From contig NZ_BMGG01000004.1 of the NCBI RefSeq assembly GCF_014640075.1, positions 319,048 through 383,047 on the forward strand: a stretch of 64,000 nt of DNA, written 5' to 3'. The notes under the pieces are model-generated. The model did not search any database. It saw nothing but the letters and a program-made list of their open reading frames with translations, and had not been told where the DNA came from. Shown piece after piece: positions 10,140 through 19,701 of this stretch. This DNA comes from Chelatococcus reniformis. Its GTDB lineage: Bacteria > Pseudomonadota > Alphaproteobacteria > Rhizobiales > Beijerinckiaceae. The translations under genes and the position numbers were made by a program. How positions within the stretch are numbered: position 1 is the stretch's first letter; each line of letters starts with the position of its first letter.

Positions 10140-10919
10140 ATGACCGCCAATCGCCAAGCCCACGATGCAGCCAGCGGGGGCCGGACGCACTTCGGCTTCT
10201 CCAGCGTCGACCTCGACGCGAAGCAGACGCTGGTGGACGACGTTTTCCACAAGGTGGCCCGGCGCTACGACATCATGAACGACCTGATGTCGGGGGGGCT
10301 GCACCGGGCCTGGAAGGCCGACATGGTCGCCGCCCTGGCGCCGTCGCCGCATCGCGCGCTGCGGGTACTCGACGTGGCCGGCGGCACCGGCGATGTGGCC
10401 TTCCGCACGCTGGCGGCCGGGGGCCAACGCACCCGGGTGACGGTGCTCGACATCAACGGCGAGATGCTGACGGTGGGACGGGAGCGGGCAGGCGGCCGCT
10501 TCGGCGAACGCATCGACTTCGTGCAGGCCAACGCGGAAGCGCTGCCCTTCCCGGAGGGCTCGTTCGATGCGTATACGATCGCCTTCGGCATTCGCAACGT
10601 GCCGCGGCTGGAGGTGGCGCTGGCCGAGGCCTTCCGCGTGTTGCGGCGCGGCGGGCGCTTCCTGTGCCTGGAGTTTTCACACGTGGACCTGCCCGGCCTC
10701 GACCGCGTCTACGATGCCTATTCCTTCCATGTCATTCCGGCGCTCGGACGCCTGGTCACCGGAGAGGCCGAGCCCTACCGCTATCTGGTGGAATCGATCC
10801 GCCGCTTCCCTAACGCGTCATTGTTCACCCGCATGATCGAGGGCGCCGGCTTTGGCCGCGTGACGGCGCGATCGATGACCGGCGGCATCGTCGCCCTGCA
10901 TTCGGCCTGGAAAATCTGA
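10140..10919 (+). CDS. ubiE: Ubiquinone/menaquinone C-methyltransferase UbiE
   Basis: UbiE is the SAM-dependent C-methyltransferase of ubiquinone synthesis (2-polyprenyl-6-methoxybenzoquinol methylation). The 259-residue protein has the family signature [17 protein letters not shown] near residue 45, the SAM motif [12 protein letters not shown] near 75-86, and IAFGIRNVP near 145. The C-terminal block [12 protein letters not shown] and [15 protein letters not shown] is typical. The ATG at 10140 follows GGAAGGA (about 10-bp spacing); a GTG further up has no family support. It is followed within 70 bp by ubiB on the same strand, the usual ubiE-ubiB operon. Confidence 0.97.
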   Translation: MTANRQAHDAASGGRTHFGFSSVDLDAKQTLVDDVFHKVARRYDIMNDLMSGGLHRAWKADMVAALAPSPHRALRVLDVAGGTGDVAFRTLAAGGQRTRVTVLDINGEMLTVGRERAGGRFGERIDFVQANAEALPFPEGSFDAYTIAFGIRNVPRLEVALAEAFRVLRRGGRFLCLEFSHVDLPGLDRVYDAYSFHVIPALGRLVTGEAEPYRYLVESIRRFPNASLFTRMIEGAGFGRVTARSMTGGIVALHSAWKI

Positions 10920-10984
10920 GCGCATGGACCCGACAGGGAACGCCGGCTCCACGGTGAGAACATGCTCATGCAGATGAGCTGCTC

Positions 10985-12565
10985 GTGCTGAGCGAGCTGA
11001 TCTACGGCGTGCGGCTGCTCGGCGTCGGGCTGGTGCTGGCGCGCGAGGGCGCGCTCGCGGCGATCGACGCCGGCGCGCTGCCGCCGGTGGCGCGCATCGG
11101 CCTGCGCTGCGCGCGTCTCATCGAGCGACGGGGAGCGGGTGCCGACCGCGGCAGCGGCCGCGTGGCCGCGGGCCTCACCCGGCTCGGGCCGTCTTGGGTG
11201 AAGCTCGGCCAGTTCATGGCGACGCGGCCCGACGTGGTCGGGGTGCGCATCGCCCGCGAGCTTGAGACCTTGCAGGACCGCATGGCGCCGTTCCCGCAGG
11301 CCCAGGCCGAGGCGATCATCGCCCAATCCTTCGGCCGCCCGTTCGAGCAGATCTTCGCCGACTTCAGCGGGCCGGTCGGTGCCGCTTCGATCGCGCAGGT
11401 GCACAAGGCGCGCCCGGTCGGCCTGCCCAACGGCGATCTCGTCGCCGTCAAGGTGCTGCGACCCGGTGTGCGAGCCCGCTTCCAGCGCGACCTGGGTGCC
11501 ATGCGCTACGCGGCGCGCGCCGTCGAACGGCTGGTGCCCAGCACCCGGCGGCTGCGGCCGCTGGAGGTCGTGGAGACGCTGGCGCGCTCGGTGACCATCG
11601 AGATGGACCTGCGGCTCGAGGCGGCGGCGCTGTCGGAGCTGGCCGAGAACACCAAGGGCGATCCCGATTTCCGCGTGCCGCGCGTCGAGTGGAGCCTCAC
11701 CGAGCGCGACGTGATGACCAGCGAATGGATCGACGGCGTCAAGCTTACCGACCTCGGCGCCGTGGCCGCGGCGGGCCATGACCGGGTGGCCCTGGCGCGG
11801 GCGATCATCCAATCCTTTCTGCGCCACGCGCTGCGCGACGGCTTCTTCCACGCCGACATGCATCCGGGCAACCTGTTCGTCGACGGCGACGGTCGGCTGG
11901 TGGCGGTCGATTTCGGCATCATGGGCCGGCTCGGCTTCAAGGAGCGCCGCTTCCTGGCGGAGATCCTCTACGGCTTCATCAGCCGCGACTACATGCGCGT
12001 GGCCGAGGTGCATTTCGAAGCGGGCTATGTGCCGGCAGAGCACAGCGTCGCCGATTTCGCCCAGGCGCTCCGCGCCATCGGCGAGCCGATCCACAATCGC
12101 CGCGCCGACGAGATCTCCATGGCGCGGGTGCTGACCCTGCTGTTCGAGGTCACAGCCCTCTTCGCCATGAAGACGCGGACCGAACTGGTCATGCTGCAGA
12201 AGACCATGGTGGTGGTCGAGGGCGTCGGCCGCACGCTGGATCCGCACCTCGACATGTGGTCGACCGCCGACCCGGTGGTGCGCGAGTGGATCACCCGCAA
12301 TCTTGGGCCGGTGGGGCGCCTGGAGGAGGCGGGGCGGGGCCTCGCGGGCCTGGCGGCGCGGGTGGCGGCGCTGCCCGAGACGCTGGGCCGCGCCGAACGC
12401 GTGCTCGACAGGCTGGAGGAGGCGGCCACCACCGGCTTCGCGCTGGATGCCGACACCACCGACCGCATCGGCCGGGCCGAAGCACGCCGGGCGCGGTGGA
12501 GCGCGCTTGCCCTGTGGCTGATCGTCATCCTGCTTGCGGGGTGGATGATGTTCGGCTCGCGCTAG
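10985..12565 (+). CDS. ubiB: UbiB atypical kinase-like protein of ubiquinone biosynthesis
   Basis: UbiB belongs to the ADCK/ABC1 family of membrane-bound atypical kinases and ATPases needed for ubiquinone synthesis. Family marks in order are the KxGQ motif VKLGQFMATRP, the Ala-rich loop AASIAQVHKA, the ATP-binding Lys in VAVKVLRPG, the catalytic loop FHADMHPGNLF, and the metal-binding VDFGIMGRLG. A hydrophobic segment at the extreme C-terminus (LALWLIVILLAGWMM) is the expected membrane anchor. The length of 526 aa is normal. The start is GTG at 10985: no ATG or other start lies upstream in frame before a stop. The ribosome-binding site is weak, and a tiny overlapping frame rich in Met/Cys ends across the start, so translational coupling is possible. 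Confidence 0.95.
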   Translation: MLSELIYGVRLLGVGLVLAREGALAAIDAGALPPVARIGLRCARLIERRGAGADRGSGRVAAGLTRLGPSWVKLGQFMATRPDVVGVRIARELETLQDRMAPFPQAQAEAIIAQSFGRPFEQIFADFSGPVGAASIAQVHKARPVGLPNGDLVAVKVLRPGVRARFQRDLGAMRYAARAVERLVPSTRRLRPLEVVETLARSVTIEMDLRLEAAALSELAENTKGDPDFRVPRVEWSLTERDVMTSEWIDGVKLTDLGAVAAAGHDRVALARAIIQSFLRHALRDGFFHADMHPGNLFVDGDGRLVAVDFGIMGRLGFKERRFLAEILYGFISRDYMRVAEVHFEAGYVPAEHSVADFAQALRAIGEPIHNRRADEISMARVLTLLFEVTALFAMKTRTELVMLQKTMVVVEGVGRTLDPHLDMWSTADPVVREWITRNLGPVGRLEEAGRGLAGLAARVAALPETLGRAERVLDRLEEAATTGFALDADTTDRIGRAEARRARWSALALWLIVILLAGWMMFGSR

Positions 12566-12629
12566 CATGGGTATTGGCGCGGCGGCGCGCGATGGCGCAA
12601 GAGGCGCTGCGATGGTATCGCAGTTGCCG

Positions 12630-12697
12630 CTCTATCTCTTTGTTATCGCATCGACCCGGTGCCAAGACCGGTTTCCGGCCACGGGGCCGATGCTCTA
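12630..12697 (+). repeat. Divergent relative of the RIME-like repeat (copy D)
   Basis: This segment shares the CTATCT..TTGTT.TCGC opening, an ACCGG core and a GATGCTCTA end with module 2 of the repeats at 710 and 54611, but the interior differs. It resembles the other common rhizobial intergenic variant with GACCGGTTT. It fills the gap between ubiB and coaBC. Confidence 0.5.
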
Positions 12698-12726
12698 ACA
12701 GGCAGGACCTTCGGGGAGGACGATCG

Positions 12727-14034
12727 GTGCTGGTCGGGCGACGCATTCTGCTGATCATCGGCGGCGGCATAGCCGCCTACAAGGCGCTCGACCTGATCCG
12801 CCGCCTGAAGGAGCGCGGCGCTTCGGTGCGTTGCGTCATGACCGCGGCGGCGCAGGAGTTCGTGACGCCGCTATCGGCCGCCTCACTGTCGCAGGAGAAG
12901 GTCTTCACCGACCTGTTCTCGCTTACCGACGAGGCGGATATCGGCCACATCGCCCTGTCGCGCCAGGCGGACCTTCTGGTGGTGGCGCCGGCGACCGCCG
13001 ACCTGCTGGCCAAGCTCGCCAACGGCGTTGCCAACGACCTGGCGAGCAATGCCCTGCTCGCCACCGATAAGCCGGTCCTGGTCGCGCCGGCGATGAACCC
13101 GCGCATGTGGCAGCACCCGGCGACCCAGCGCAACGCCGAGCGCCTTGCCGCCGATGGCGTGCTGTTCGTCGGCCCCAACGTTGGCTCCATGGCGGAGCGA
13201 GGCGAATCCGGCGCCGGGCGCATGGCCGAGCCGCTGGAGATCGTCGCCGCCATCGAGGCAGCCCTGCTGCCCGAGACGCCCGGCGTCTCGCAGGTGCCCT
13301 ATCACAATGTCATCTATCAGAGGGCGCCAACGGGGGCCGCGCCGGGGATGGGCGAGGCGGTGGGGCGGCTGGAGCCGGCCCGGCCGCTGGTGGGGCGGCG
13401 GGTGCTGGTGACCTCCGGCCCGACGCACGAGCCGATTGACCCGGTGCGCTATATCGCCAACCGCTCCTCGGGCCGGCAGGGCCACGCCATCGCCCGCGCC
13501 GCTGCCGAGGCCGGCGCCTACGTCACGCTGGTGTCGGGCCCGGTGGCCCAGCCCGATCCGCCGGGCGTGCACGTGGTGCACGTCGAGAGCGCCCGCGAGA
13601 TGCTCGAGGCGGTGGAGGTGGCGCTGCCCGCCGACGCCGCCGTCTTCACGGCCGCCGTGGCCGACTGGCGTGTGGCCGACGCGGCCGAGGAGAAGATCAA
13701 GAAGCAGGGCACCGCCGCCCCCACGCTCACGCTGGTCGAGAACCCGGACATCCTCGCGCACGTGTCGCGAATGACGAAGGGTCGGCCGGGACTGGTCGTC
13801 GGCTTCGCCGCTGAGACGGAGCACGTGATCGAGCACGCCAAGGCCAAGCTCGCCCGCAAGGGGTGCGACTGGATCGTCGCCAACGACGTCTCGCCCGAGA
13901 CCGGCATCATGGGCGGCCTCTCCAACACGGTGCATCTCGTGACGGCGACGGGCGTCGACGACTGGCCCACGCTCGACAAGGACGAGGTCGCCCGTCGCCT
14001 GGTCGCCCGCATCGCCACCGCGCTCCGCCCATAG
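12727..14034 (+). CDS. coaBC: Bifunctional phosphopantothenoylcysteine decarboxylase / phosphopantothenate-cysteine ligase
   Basis: CoaBC carries out two steps of coenzyme A synthesis: coupling of 4'-phosphopantothenate to cysteine (CoaB) and FMN-dependent decarboxylation (CoaC). The 435-aa protein has an N-terminal flavoprotein domain ([14 protein letters not shown] at residues 7-20, [18 protein letters not shown] near 80, [14 protein letters not shown] near 120). The C-terminal ligase domain begins near 220 ([21 protein letters not shown]) and has [10 protein letters not shown] and the EKIKK segment. The substrate clamp reads [13 protein letters not shown] and lacks the Cys seen in the E. 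coli enzyme. The GTG start at 12727 has GGGGAGGA 6 bp upstream; open frame upstream of it is not conserved. dut follows after 10 bp. Confidence 0.95.
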   Translation: MLVGRRILLIIGGGIAAYKALDLIRRLKERGASVRCVMTAAAQEFVTPLSAASLSQEKVFTDLFSLTDEADIGHIALSRQADLLVVAPATADLLAKLANGVANDLASNALLATDKPVLVAPAMNPRMWQHPATQRNAERLAADGVLFVGPNVGSMAERGESGAGRMAEPLEIVAAIEAALLPETPGVSQVPYHNVIYQRAPTGAAPGMGEAVGRLEPARPLVGRRVLVTSGPTHEPIDPVRYIANRSSGRQGHAIARAAAEAGAYVTLVSGPVAQPDPPGVHVVHVESAREMLEAVEVALPADAAVFTAAVADWRVADAAEEKIKKQGTAAPTLTLVENPDILAHVSRMTKGRPGLVVGFAAETEHVIEHAKAKLARKGCDWIVANDVSPETGIMGGLSNTVHLVTATGVDDWPTLDKDEVARRLVARIATALRP

Positions 14035-14044
14035 GCGCGAGACG

Positions 14045-14506
14045 ATGACCCACCCCCCCTTGCTCCGCTTTCGCAGGCTGCCCGAGGCGGCTGGCCTGCC
14101 GCTTCCTGCCTATGCGACGGACGGCGCGGCGGGTTTCGATCTGCGTGCCGCGGTGCCGGAGGAGCCGGCGATCCGCCTCGCACCGGGGGCGAGGCTGCTG
14201 GTGCCGACCGGTTTCGCCGTGGCGGTCCCTGCGGGATTCGAGTTGCAGATCAGGCCTCGCTCGGGCCTGGCGGTCCGTCACGGGGTGACCGTGCTGAACA
14301 GCCCAGGCACCATCGACAGCGACTACCGCGGCGCCCTTTCGGTTTGCCTCGTCAACCTGGGGGAGCACCCGTTCCCGATCCGCCGCGGAGACCGGATTGC
14401 TCAGGCGGTCGTGGCGCCGGCGCCGCAGGCATCGATCGTCGAGGTCGAGGACCTCGATCGAACGGCGCGCGGGGTCGGCGGCTTCGGCTCCACAGGCGTA
14501 AGCTGA
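14045..14506 (+). CDS. dut: dUTP diphosphatase
   Basis: dUTPase hydrolyses dUTP to dUMP and pyrophosphate, keeping uracil out of DNA and supplying dUMP for thymidylate. At 153 residues it is the homotrimeric type with all five motifs: [35 protein letters not shown] with the catalytic Asp, [13 protein letters not shown], and the C-terminal ATP-loop-like GVGGFGSTG. It starts 10 bp after coaBC, so the two are almost certainly co-transcribed. Confidence 0.97.
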   Translation: MTHPPLLRFRRLPEAAGLPLPAYATDGAAGFDLRAAVPEEPAIRLAPGARLLVPTGFAVAVPAGFELQIRPRSGLAVRHGVTVLNSPGTIDSDYRGALSVCLVNLGEHPFPIRRGDRIAQAVVAPAPQASIVEVEDLDRTARGVGGFGSTGVS

Positions 14507-14651
14507 GGATCTGGCTTATCACCGTCTTCGCCGGGTGTAATTTCGGCAACGAGCCCATTATGATGGTATTTGGCAGAGGCGCGCGGAACAGGCCCTGATC
14601 GGGCGCCCGCGCCGGAACGTCCGGTCCGGGCAGAGGCGGAGACACGGGTCC

Positions 14652-15104
14652 ATGATGTTATTGTCGCGGCGCAGCGTGCTTGCCATCGCGGCCGTGGTCG
14701 ACGTGGCAATCCACGCCCGGCCCATGCCTGTCGCGGCCAAGCTCCTCGCCGGGCGCCACCAGCTGCCGCCGCGCCACCTCGAGACGGTGCTGCAAACGCT
14801 CGTCCGCGCCGGCATCCTGAAGGGCGTGCGCGGCCCGCGCGGCGGCTACGAGCTGGCGCGGGAGCGCCGGCGGATCTCCGCAGGCGACATCGTGCGCGCC
14901 GTCATGGCGGCGAGTGAAGACGAGCCGCTGCCGCCCGCGCCGGCGTCCCGGCTGGTCGAGACGGTCATCGATCCTGCGGTCAAGGCGGCGGCCGAGGCCT
15001 TCCTCGGCAAGCTCGACGAGGTCACGGTGGAGGATCTCTGCCGGGCGGCCGACACGCGAACCGTGTTCGGCGACGTGCAGGCTGCGGCCGATTTCACAAT
15101 CTAG
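14652..15104 (+). CDS. Rrf2 family transcriptional regulator
   Basis: A 150-aa winged-helix regulator of the Rrf2 family. The N-terminal DNA-binding part shows the Rrf2 pattern LSRRSVLAIAAVVDVAIHARPMPV, the recognition region LPPRHLETVLQTLVRAGILKGVRGPRGGYELAR, and the dimer helix ISAGDIVRAVMA. The three clustered cysteines that hold an Fe-S cluster in IscR or NsrR are absent; only one Cys (DLCRAA) is present, so it is not an Fe-S sensor of that kind. It lies 112 bp upstream of cysK in the same direction, an arrangement reminiscent of CymR-type control of cysteine metabolism, which is an inference. The start may be this ATG or the next codon. Confidence 0.88.
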   Translation: MMLLSRRSVLAIAAVVDVAIHARPMPVAAKLLAGRHQLPPRHLETVLQTLVRAGILKGVRGPRGGYELARERRRISAGDIVRAVMAASEDEPLPPAPASRLVETVIDPAVKAAAEAFLGKLDEVTVEDLCRAADTRTVFGDVQAAADFTI

Positions 15105-15216
15105 CGTGTTGATCGATAAAATTGCACGGTAGTGTTCGTCATAAGGCGGCCGCCGGCGTGGCAGTCGATCGCCGTTCGCCGACACGGGTCGGCGGCGGCG
15201 TCCAGGAGAGAGCGAA

Positions 15217-16200
15217 ATGGCGGAACCAACGGGGAAGGCCGACGGCGGCGTGCAAAGGGCCGGACGAGGCCGGGTCTACGATTCGATCACCGACACGATC
15301 GGCGACACGCCGCTCGTGCGCCTGAGCCGTCTGGCCCGGGACAAGGGCATCAAGGCGAACTTGCTCGCCAAGCTCGAGTTCTTCAATCCGATCGCCAGCG
15401 TCAAGGACCGCATCGGCGTCAGCATGATCGAGTCGCTCGAAGCGCAAGGGCTCATCAAGCCCGGTTCGACGCTGATCGAGCCGACGTCGGGCAACACCGG
15501 CATTGCGCTCGCCTTCGTCGCCGCGGCGCGCGGCTATCGGCTCATCCTGGTGATGCCGGAGACCATGTCGATCGAGCGGCGCAAGATGCTGCTTCTGCTC
15601 GGCGCCCAGCTGGAGCTCACCCCCGGTGCCCAGGGCATGCGCGGCGCCATTGCCCGCGCGCAGGAGCTGAATGCCTCGATCCCCGGCTCGATCATCCCCC
15701 AGCAGTTCGCCAATCCAGCCAATCCGGCCATTCATCGCAGCACGACGGCCGAGGAGATCTGGAACGACACGCATGGCGAGGTCGATTTTGTCGTTTCCGG
15801 CGTCGGCACCGGCGGCACGATCACCGGGGTCGGTCAGGTGCTCAAGCAGCGCCGGCCGCAGGTGAAGATGGTCGCCGTGGAGCCCGAGGACAGCCCGGTG
15901 CTTTCCGGTGGCCAGCCGGGCCCGCACAAGATTCAGGGCATCGGGGCCGGCTTCGTGCCGGAGATCCTCGACCGCTCGATCATCGATGAAGTCATCACCG
16001 TGGGCAACCAGACGGCGTTCGACAGCGCGCGGCTGCTGGCCCGGGTGGAAGGCATTCCGGCGGGCATCTCATCGGGCGCGGCCATCGCCGCGGCCTTGGA
16101 GATCGCCCAGCGACCGGACGCGGCAGGCAAGTCGATCGTCATCATCATCCCCTCCTTCGCCGAGCGTTATCTGTCGACGCCGCTGTTCGAGGGCCTGTGA
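15217..16200 (+). CDS. cysK: Cysteine synthase A (O-acetylserine sulfhydrylase)
   Basis: CysK makes cysteine from O-acetylserine and sulfide using pyridoxal phosphate. The 327-aa protein has the PLP lysine in [11 protein letters not shown] near residue 65, the substrate loop [12 protein letters not shown] near 90, the phosphate-binding loop [12 protein letters not shown] near 200, and [12 protein letters not shown] near 287. About 20 extra residues (Gly/Lys-rich) precede the normal N-terminus at [17 protein letters not shown]. The ATG has AGGAGAG 6 bp upstream, so the longer start is credible. It follows the Rrf2 regulator gene. The C-terminus [16 protein letters not shown] is of the CysK (not CysM) type. 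Confidence 0.95.
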   Translation: MAEPTGKADGGVQRAGRGRVYDSITDTIGDTPLVRLSRLARDKGIKANLLAKLEFFNPIASVKDRIGVSMIESLEAQGLIKPGSTLIEPTSGNTGIALAFVAAARGYRLILVMPETMSIERRKMLLLLGAQLELTPGAQGMRGAIARAQELNASIPGSIIPQQFANPANPAIHRSTTAEEIWNDTHGEVDFVVSGVGTGGTITGVGQVLKQRRPQVKMVAVEPEDSPVLSGGQPGPHKIQGIGAGFVPEILDRSIIDEVITVGNQTAFDSARLLARVEGIPAGISSGAAIAAALEIAQRPDAAGKSIVIIIPSFAERYLSTPLFEGL

Positions 16201-16231
16201 GGCAGGGGCCATCGCCCGCCGTCTCACGCGA

Positions 16232-16256
16232 CATGGCCGGGCTTGACCCGGCCATG
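16232..16256. repeat. Perfect 10-bp-stem hairpin of the CTTGACCCGG type
   Basis: CATGGCCGGG and its complement CCCGGCCATG flank the loop CTTGA, 31 bp after the cysK stop. A shorter related hairpin (GGCGGG, loop CTTGA, TCCGCC) follows at 16296-16312, and a relative forms the dnaA terminator. The short GGCTTGACCCGGCC-type palindrome looks like a dispersed REP-like element. It lies between convergent cysK and a LivK-type gene and may stop transcription from both sides. Confidence 0.6.
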
Positions 16257-16358
16257 CATCCTTTCGAGGTGAAGTCGCGAGGACGGCTCAGCTCCGGCGG
16301 GCTTGATCCGCCCCCCCGAGGGGTGGCCGGACGAAGCCCGGCCGCGACGGATCAGCCC

Positions 16359-17585
16359 TCAGTTCGTCATCTTGAAGTCGTCGGTGACGACCGGTCCGAA
16401 CAGGACCCAACGCTTTCCGTCGAACTTCATCATCTGGAACTGCTTGTTGATGCGCCAATCGTCGGGCGTGGTCGAGACCGTCATGCCGGGTAGCGCCAGA
16501 TCGGCGGCGTAGTCCTTGATGCTCGTCGCCTGCTTCATGATGTTGGCGCGCGTGAGGTTGTCGCCCGCCTGCTGCAGGATCTGCACGAGCAGCGCGGCGG
16601 TAGAATAGCCGTAGGTGGCGATGCCGCTGTCGGCGTCCTCGTTCGGCGCCCATTTGGCCATGAATGCCTTGTACTTCTTCATGCCCGCGTCATCTGTCCA
16701 TTGCGGGTCCAGCGGGTCCTTGCCGTAGTTGACCGAGACGATGTCCTTGGCGTTCTCGAGCCCCGCCGGCACCAGCGTCTGGCTGACGGGCGTGGCGTTG
16801 ATGTCGAGGATGTGCAGTGCCGGCTTCCAGCCCAGTTCGGCGGCCTTGCGGATCGACTGCGCACCGAACTTCGGCGTGGTGACGTTGAAGAAGACATCGG
16901 CTCCCGATGCCTTCAGCTTCACCATCTGCGCGTCGACCGTGGGGTCGGACAGCTCATAGGACGCTTCGGCGACGATCATGTTCGCCCTTGGCCCGAGCGC
17001 GTCCTTGAGGCCTTTGACGTAGTCCTTGCCGAGGTCGTCGTTCTGAAAGAGGATCGCGATCTTGCCGTTGGGGAAATTGGTGAGAATGTATTTCGCGTAG
17101 ATGTGCGCTTCCGACTGGTAATTCGGATTGAAGGCGATCGTCCACGGAAAGTTCTTCGGATCGGTGAAGCGCGTCGCTCCGGTCGAGGCGAGCAACTGCG
17201 GGACCTTTTTGTCGTTGAGATACTTCTGCACCGCGGCGTTGGGTGGCGTACCGATGATTTGGAAGGTGGCGAGCACCTCATCGCTTTCGACGAGCCTGCG
17301 TACCTGCTCCACCGTCTTGGGCGGATTGTAGGCGTCGTCGTACTGGATCAGGTTGATCTTGCGGCCGTTGATGCCGCCCTGGTCGTTGATCATCCGGATA
17401 TAGGCCGCCTGGACGCGGCCGATGCCACCGTAAGCGGAGGCCGGGCCGCTCAGCGGAATGGTCTGCCCGATCTTGATCTCGGTATCGGTCGCGCCGGTGT
17501 CGTATGTTTTCTGCGCCAGCGCCGGACTTGCGAGGGCTGCACCGAACGCGAGCGCCAGTATGGCCGTCGACCTCAAAGAACTCAT
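16359..17585 (-). CDS. Branched-chain amino acid-type ABC transporter substrate-binding protein (LivK family), paralogue 1
   Basis: A periplasmic type I substrate-binding protein of 408 aa. The signal peptide is clear (MSSLRSTAILALAFGAALASPALAQ, probable cut after ALA). The mature part starts EIKIGQTIPLSGPASAYGGIG and carries the LivK-family block YDDAYNPPKTVEQVRRLVESDEV near residue 105. Such proteins bring amino acids, aromatic acids or urea-like amides to LivHMGF permeases. No permease or ATPase gene lies nearby, so the partners are elsewhere. A close paralogue lies 4 kb away at 21538, on the other side of typA and a phosphatase gene. The ligand cannot be named from sequence. Confidence 0.9.
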   Translation of the reverse strand: MSSLRSTAILALAFGAALASPALAQKTYDTGATDTEIKIGQTIPLSGPASAYGGIGRVQAAYIRMINDQGGINGRKINLIQYDDAYNPPKTVEQVRRLVESDEVLATFQIIGTPPNAAVQKYLNDKKVPQLLASTGATRFTDPKNFPWTIAFNPNYQSEAHIYAKYILTNFPNGKIAILFQNDDLGKDYVKGLKDALGPRANMIVAEASYELSDPTVDAQMVKLKASGADVFFNVTTPKFGAQSIRKAAELGWKPALHILDINATPVSQTLVPAGLENAKDIVSVNYGKDPLDPQWTDDAGMKKYKAFMAKWAPNEDADSGIATYGYSTAALLVQILQQAGDNLTRANIMKQATSIKDYAADLALPGMTVSTTPDDWRINKQFQMMKFDGKRWVLFGPVVTDDFKMTN

Positions 17586-17720
17586 GCATCGTCCTCCCGG
17601 ATGTGACGCGATGCTTTGGCCGCGTCATTTTGGGGAAGGCTATGCAAAAATCCGCAGCGAGGGAATGCCCCGCCGCGGAAATTTCATGGCTCTTCGACTA
17701 TAGGATCAGGCTAGGCGCTC

Positions 17721-19544
17721 TCAGGCTGCCGCTTCCTTCGCGCGTTCCTGGCGCTTGCGCTCGTTGGGGTCGAGGTAGCGCTTGCGCAGGCGGATCGACT
17801 TGGGCGTCACCTCGACCAGTTCGTCGTCCTGGATCCAGGCCAGCGACCGTTCCAGCGTCATGCGGATCGGCGGCGTCAGCTTCACCGCCTCGTCCTTCGA
17901 GGTGGTGCGGATGTTGGTGAGCTTCTTGCCCTTGAGGACGTTGACCTCCAGGTCGTTGTCGCGGGTGTGGATGCCGACCAGCATGCCCTGGTACACCTTG
18001 ACGCCGGCGTCGATGATCATCGGGCCGCGGTCCTCCAGGTTCCACAGGGCGTAGGCCACCGCTTCGCCCGCCTCGTTGGCGATCAGCACGCCGTTGGTGC
18101 GGCCGGGGATTTCGCCCTTGTGGTCCTGGTAGCTGTGGAACAGCCGGTTCATGATCGCGGTGCCGCGCGTGTCGGTCAGCAGTTCGGACTGGTAGCCGAT
18201 GAGGCCGCGTGTCGGGGCATGGAAGACGAGCCGCTGGCGGTTGCCGCCCGACGGCTTCATCTCGATCATTTCGGCCCGGCGCTCGGACATCTTCTGCACC
18301 ACGGTGCCGGCATATTCCTCGTCGACGTCGACGACGACCTCTTCGATCGGCTCCAGCACTTCACCGCCGGGCCCTTGCGAGAACACCACGCGGGGCCGCG
18401 ACACGGCGATCTCGAAGCCCTCGCGGCGCATGGTCTCGATCAGGATGGCAAGCTGCAGCTCGCCGCGTCCCGAGACGTAGAAGCTGTCCTTGTCGGACGA
18501 TTCCTCGATCTTCAGCGTGACGTTGCCCTCCGCCTCCTTGAACAGGCGATCGCGGATCATGCGGCTCGTCACCTTGTCGCCCTCGGTGCCGGCGAGCGGG
18601 CTGTCGTTGACGATGAACGACATGGTGACGGTCGGCGGATCGATCGGCTGAGCCTGGATCGGCGTGTCGACCGACGGGTCGCAAAAGGTGTCCGCCACCG
18701 AGCCTTCCACGAGGCCGGCAATGGAGACGATATCACCGGCCTCGCCCAGGTCGATCGGCTGGCGCTCGATGCCGCGGAAGGCGAGGATCTTGCTGACGCG
18801 CCCGGTCTCGACCAGCTTGCCCTCGCGGTTGATGACCTTGATGGACTGGTTGGGCTTGACCGTGCCCGAGGCGATGCGGCCGGTGATGATGCGGCCGAGG
18901 AAGGGGTTGGCCTCGAGCAGCGTGCCCAGCATGCGGAAGGGCGCGGTGTCGACCTGCGCTTCCGGCACGTGCTGCAGCACCAGGTCGAACAGCGGCGCCA
19001 GGCCCTCGTCCTTGGGCCCCTCCGGCGACAGCGCCATCCAGCCATCGCGGCCCGAGCCGTAGAGGATCGGGAAGTCGAGCTGATCGTCGGTGGCGTCGAG
19101 CGCGGCGAAGAGGTCGAACACCTCGTTGATCACTTCGCTCGGGCGACCGTCGGGCCGGTCCACCTTGTTGATGGCGACGATCGGCCGGAGGCCGATCTTC
19201 AGCGCCTTGCCGACCACGAACTTGGTCTGCGGCATCGGGCCTTCGGCCGCATCGACGAGCACGATGGCGCCGTCGACCATGGACAGGATGCGCTCCACCT
19301 CGCCGCCGAAGTCGGCGTGGCCGGGCGTGTCGACGATGTTGATGCGCGTGTCCTTCCAGACCACCGACGTGGCCTTGGCCAGGATGGTGATGCCGCGCTC
19401 CTTCTCCAGGTCGTTGGAATCCATGACGCGCTCGGCGACGCGCTGGTTCTCGCGGAAGGACCCGGACTGCTGCAGGAGCTTGTCGACGAGCGTGGTCTTG
19501 CCGTGGTCGACGTGCGCGATGATCGCGATGTTGCGGAGCTTCAT
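17721..19544 (-). CDS. typA: Translational GTPase TypA/BipA
   Basis: TypA (BipA) is a ribosome-binding GTPase related to EF-G, involved in 50S assembly at low temperature and in stress adaptation. The 607-aa length is standard. GTPase motifs are G1 [15 protein letters not shown] at residues 10-24, G2 in [10 protein letters not shown] near 50, G3 [14 protein letters not shown] near 75, and G4 NKVDRP near 130. The C-terminal part has the BipA-specific [19 protein letters not shown] and the [13 protein letters not shown] stretch. It stands alone between two unrelated genes. Identity is secure. Confidence 0.98.
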   Translation of the reverse strand: MKLRNIAIIAHVDHGKTTLVDKLLQQSGSFRENQRVAERVMDSNDLEKERGITILAKATSVVWKDTRINIVDTPGHADFGGEVERILSMVDGAIVLVDAAEGPMPQTKFVVGKALKIGLRPIVAINKVDRPDGRPSEVINEVFDLFAALDATDDQLDFPILYGSGRDGWMALSPEGPKDEGLAPLFDLVLQHVPEAQVDTAPFRMLGTLLEANPFLGRIITGRIASGTVKPNQSIKVINREGKLVETGRVSKILAFRGIERQPIDLGEAGDIVSIAGLVEGSVADTFCDPSVDTPIQAQPIDPPTVTMSFIVNDSPLAGTEGDKVTSRMIRDRLFKEAEGNVTLKIEESSDKDSFYVSGRGELQLAILIETMRREGFEIAVSRPRVVFSQGPGGEVLEPIEEVVVDVDEEYAGTVVQKMSERRAEMIEMKPSGGNRQRLVFHAPTRGLIGYQSELLTDTRGTAIMNRLFHSYQDHKGEIPGRTNGVLIANEAGEAVAYALWNLEDRGPMIIDAGVKVYQGMLVGIHTRDNDLEVNVLKGKKLTNIRTTSKDEAVKLTPPIRMTLERSLAWIQDDELVEVTPKSIRLRKRYLDPNERKRQERAKEAAA

Positions 19545-19701
19545 AACCGGACCTGAAAGGAATTTCGTTGCAGCGCAATAACAGAAGGCCGCGTCGACGA
19601 CAACGCGGCGCCCCTTCGATTACGCTGCTGGGCTGAATCGCAAGCCTATATGCGGTGCCAGGCAAGCGAGCGCAAGCCGCCGTCGCGGTCGGCGCGCGGC
19701 G

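Noticed and set aside
10781-12568. A 595-codon open frame antisense to ubiB
   Set aside because: It is rich in His, Arg, Gln and Ala without any motif, and ubiB on the plus strand is unambiguous.
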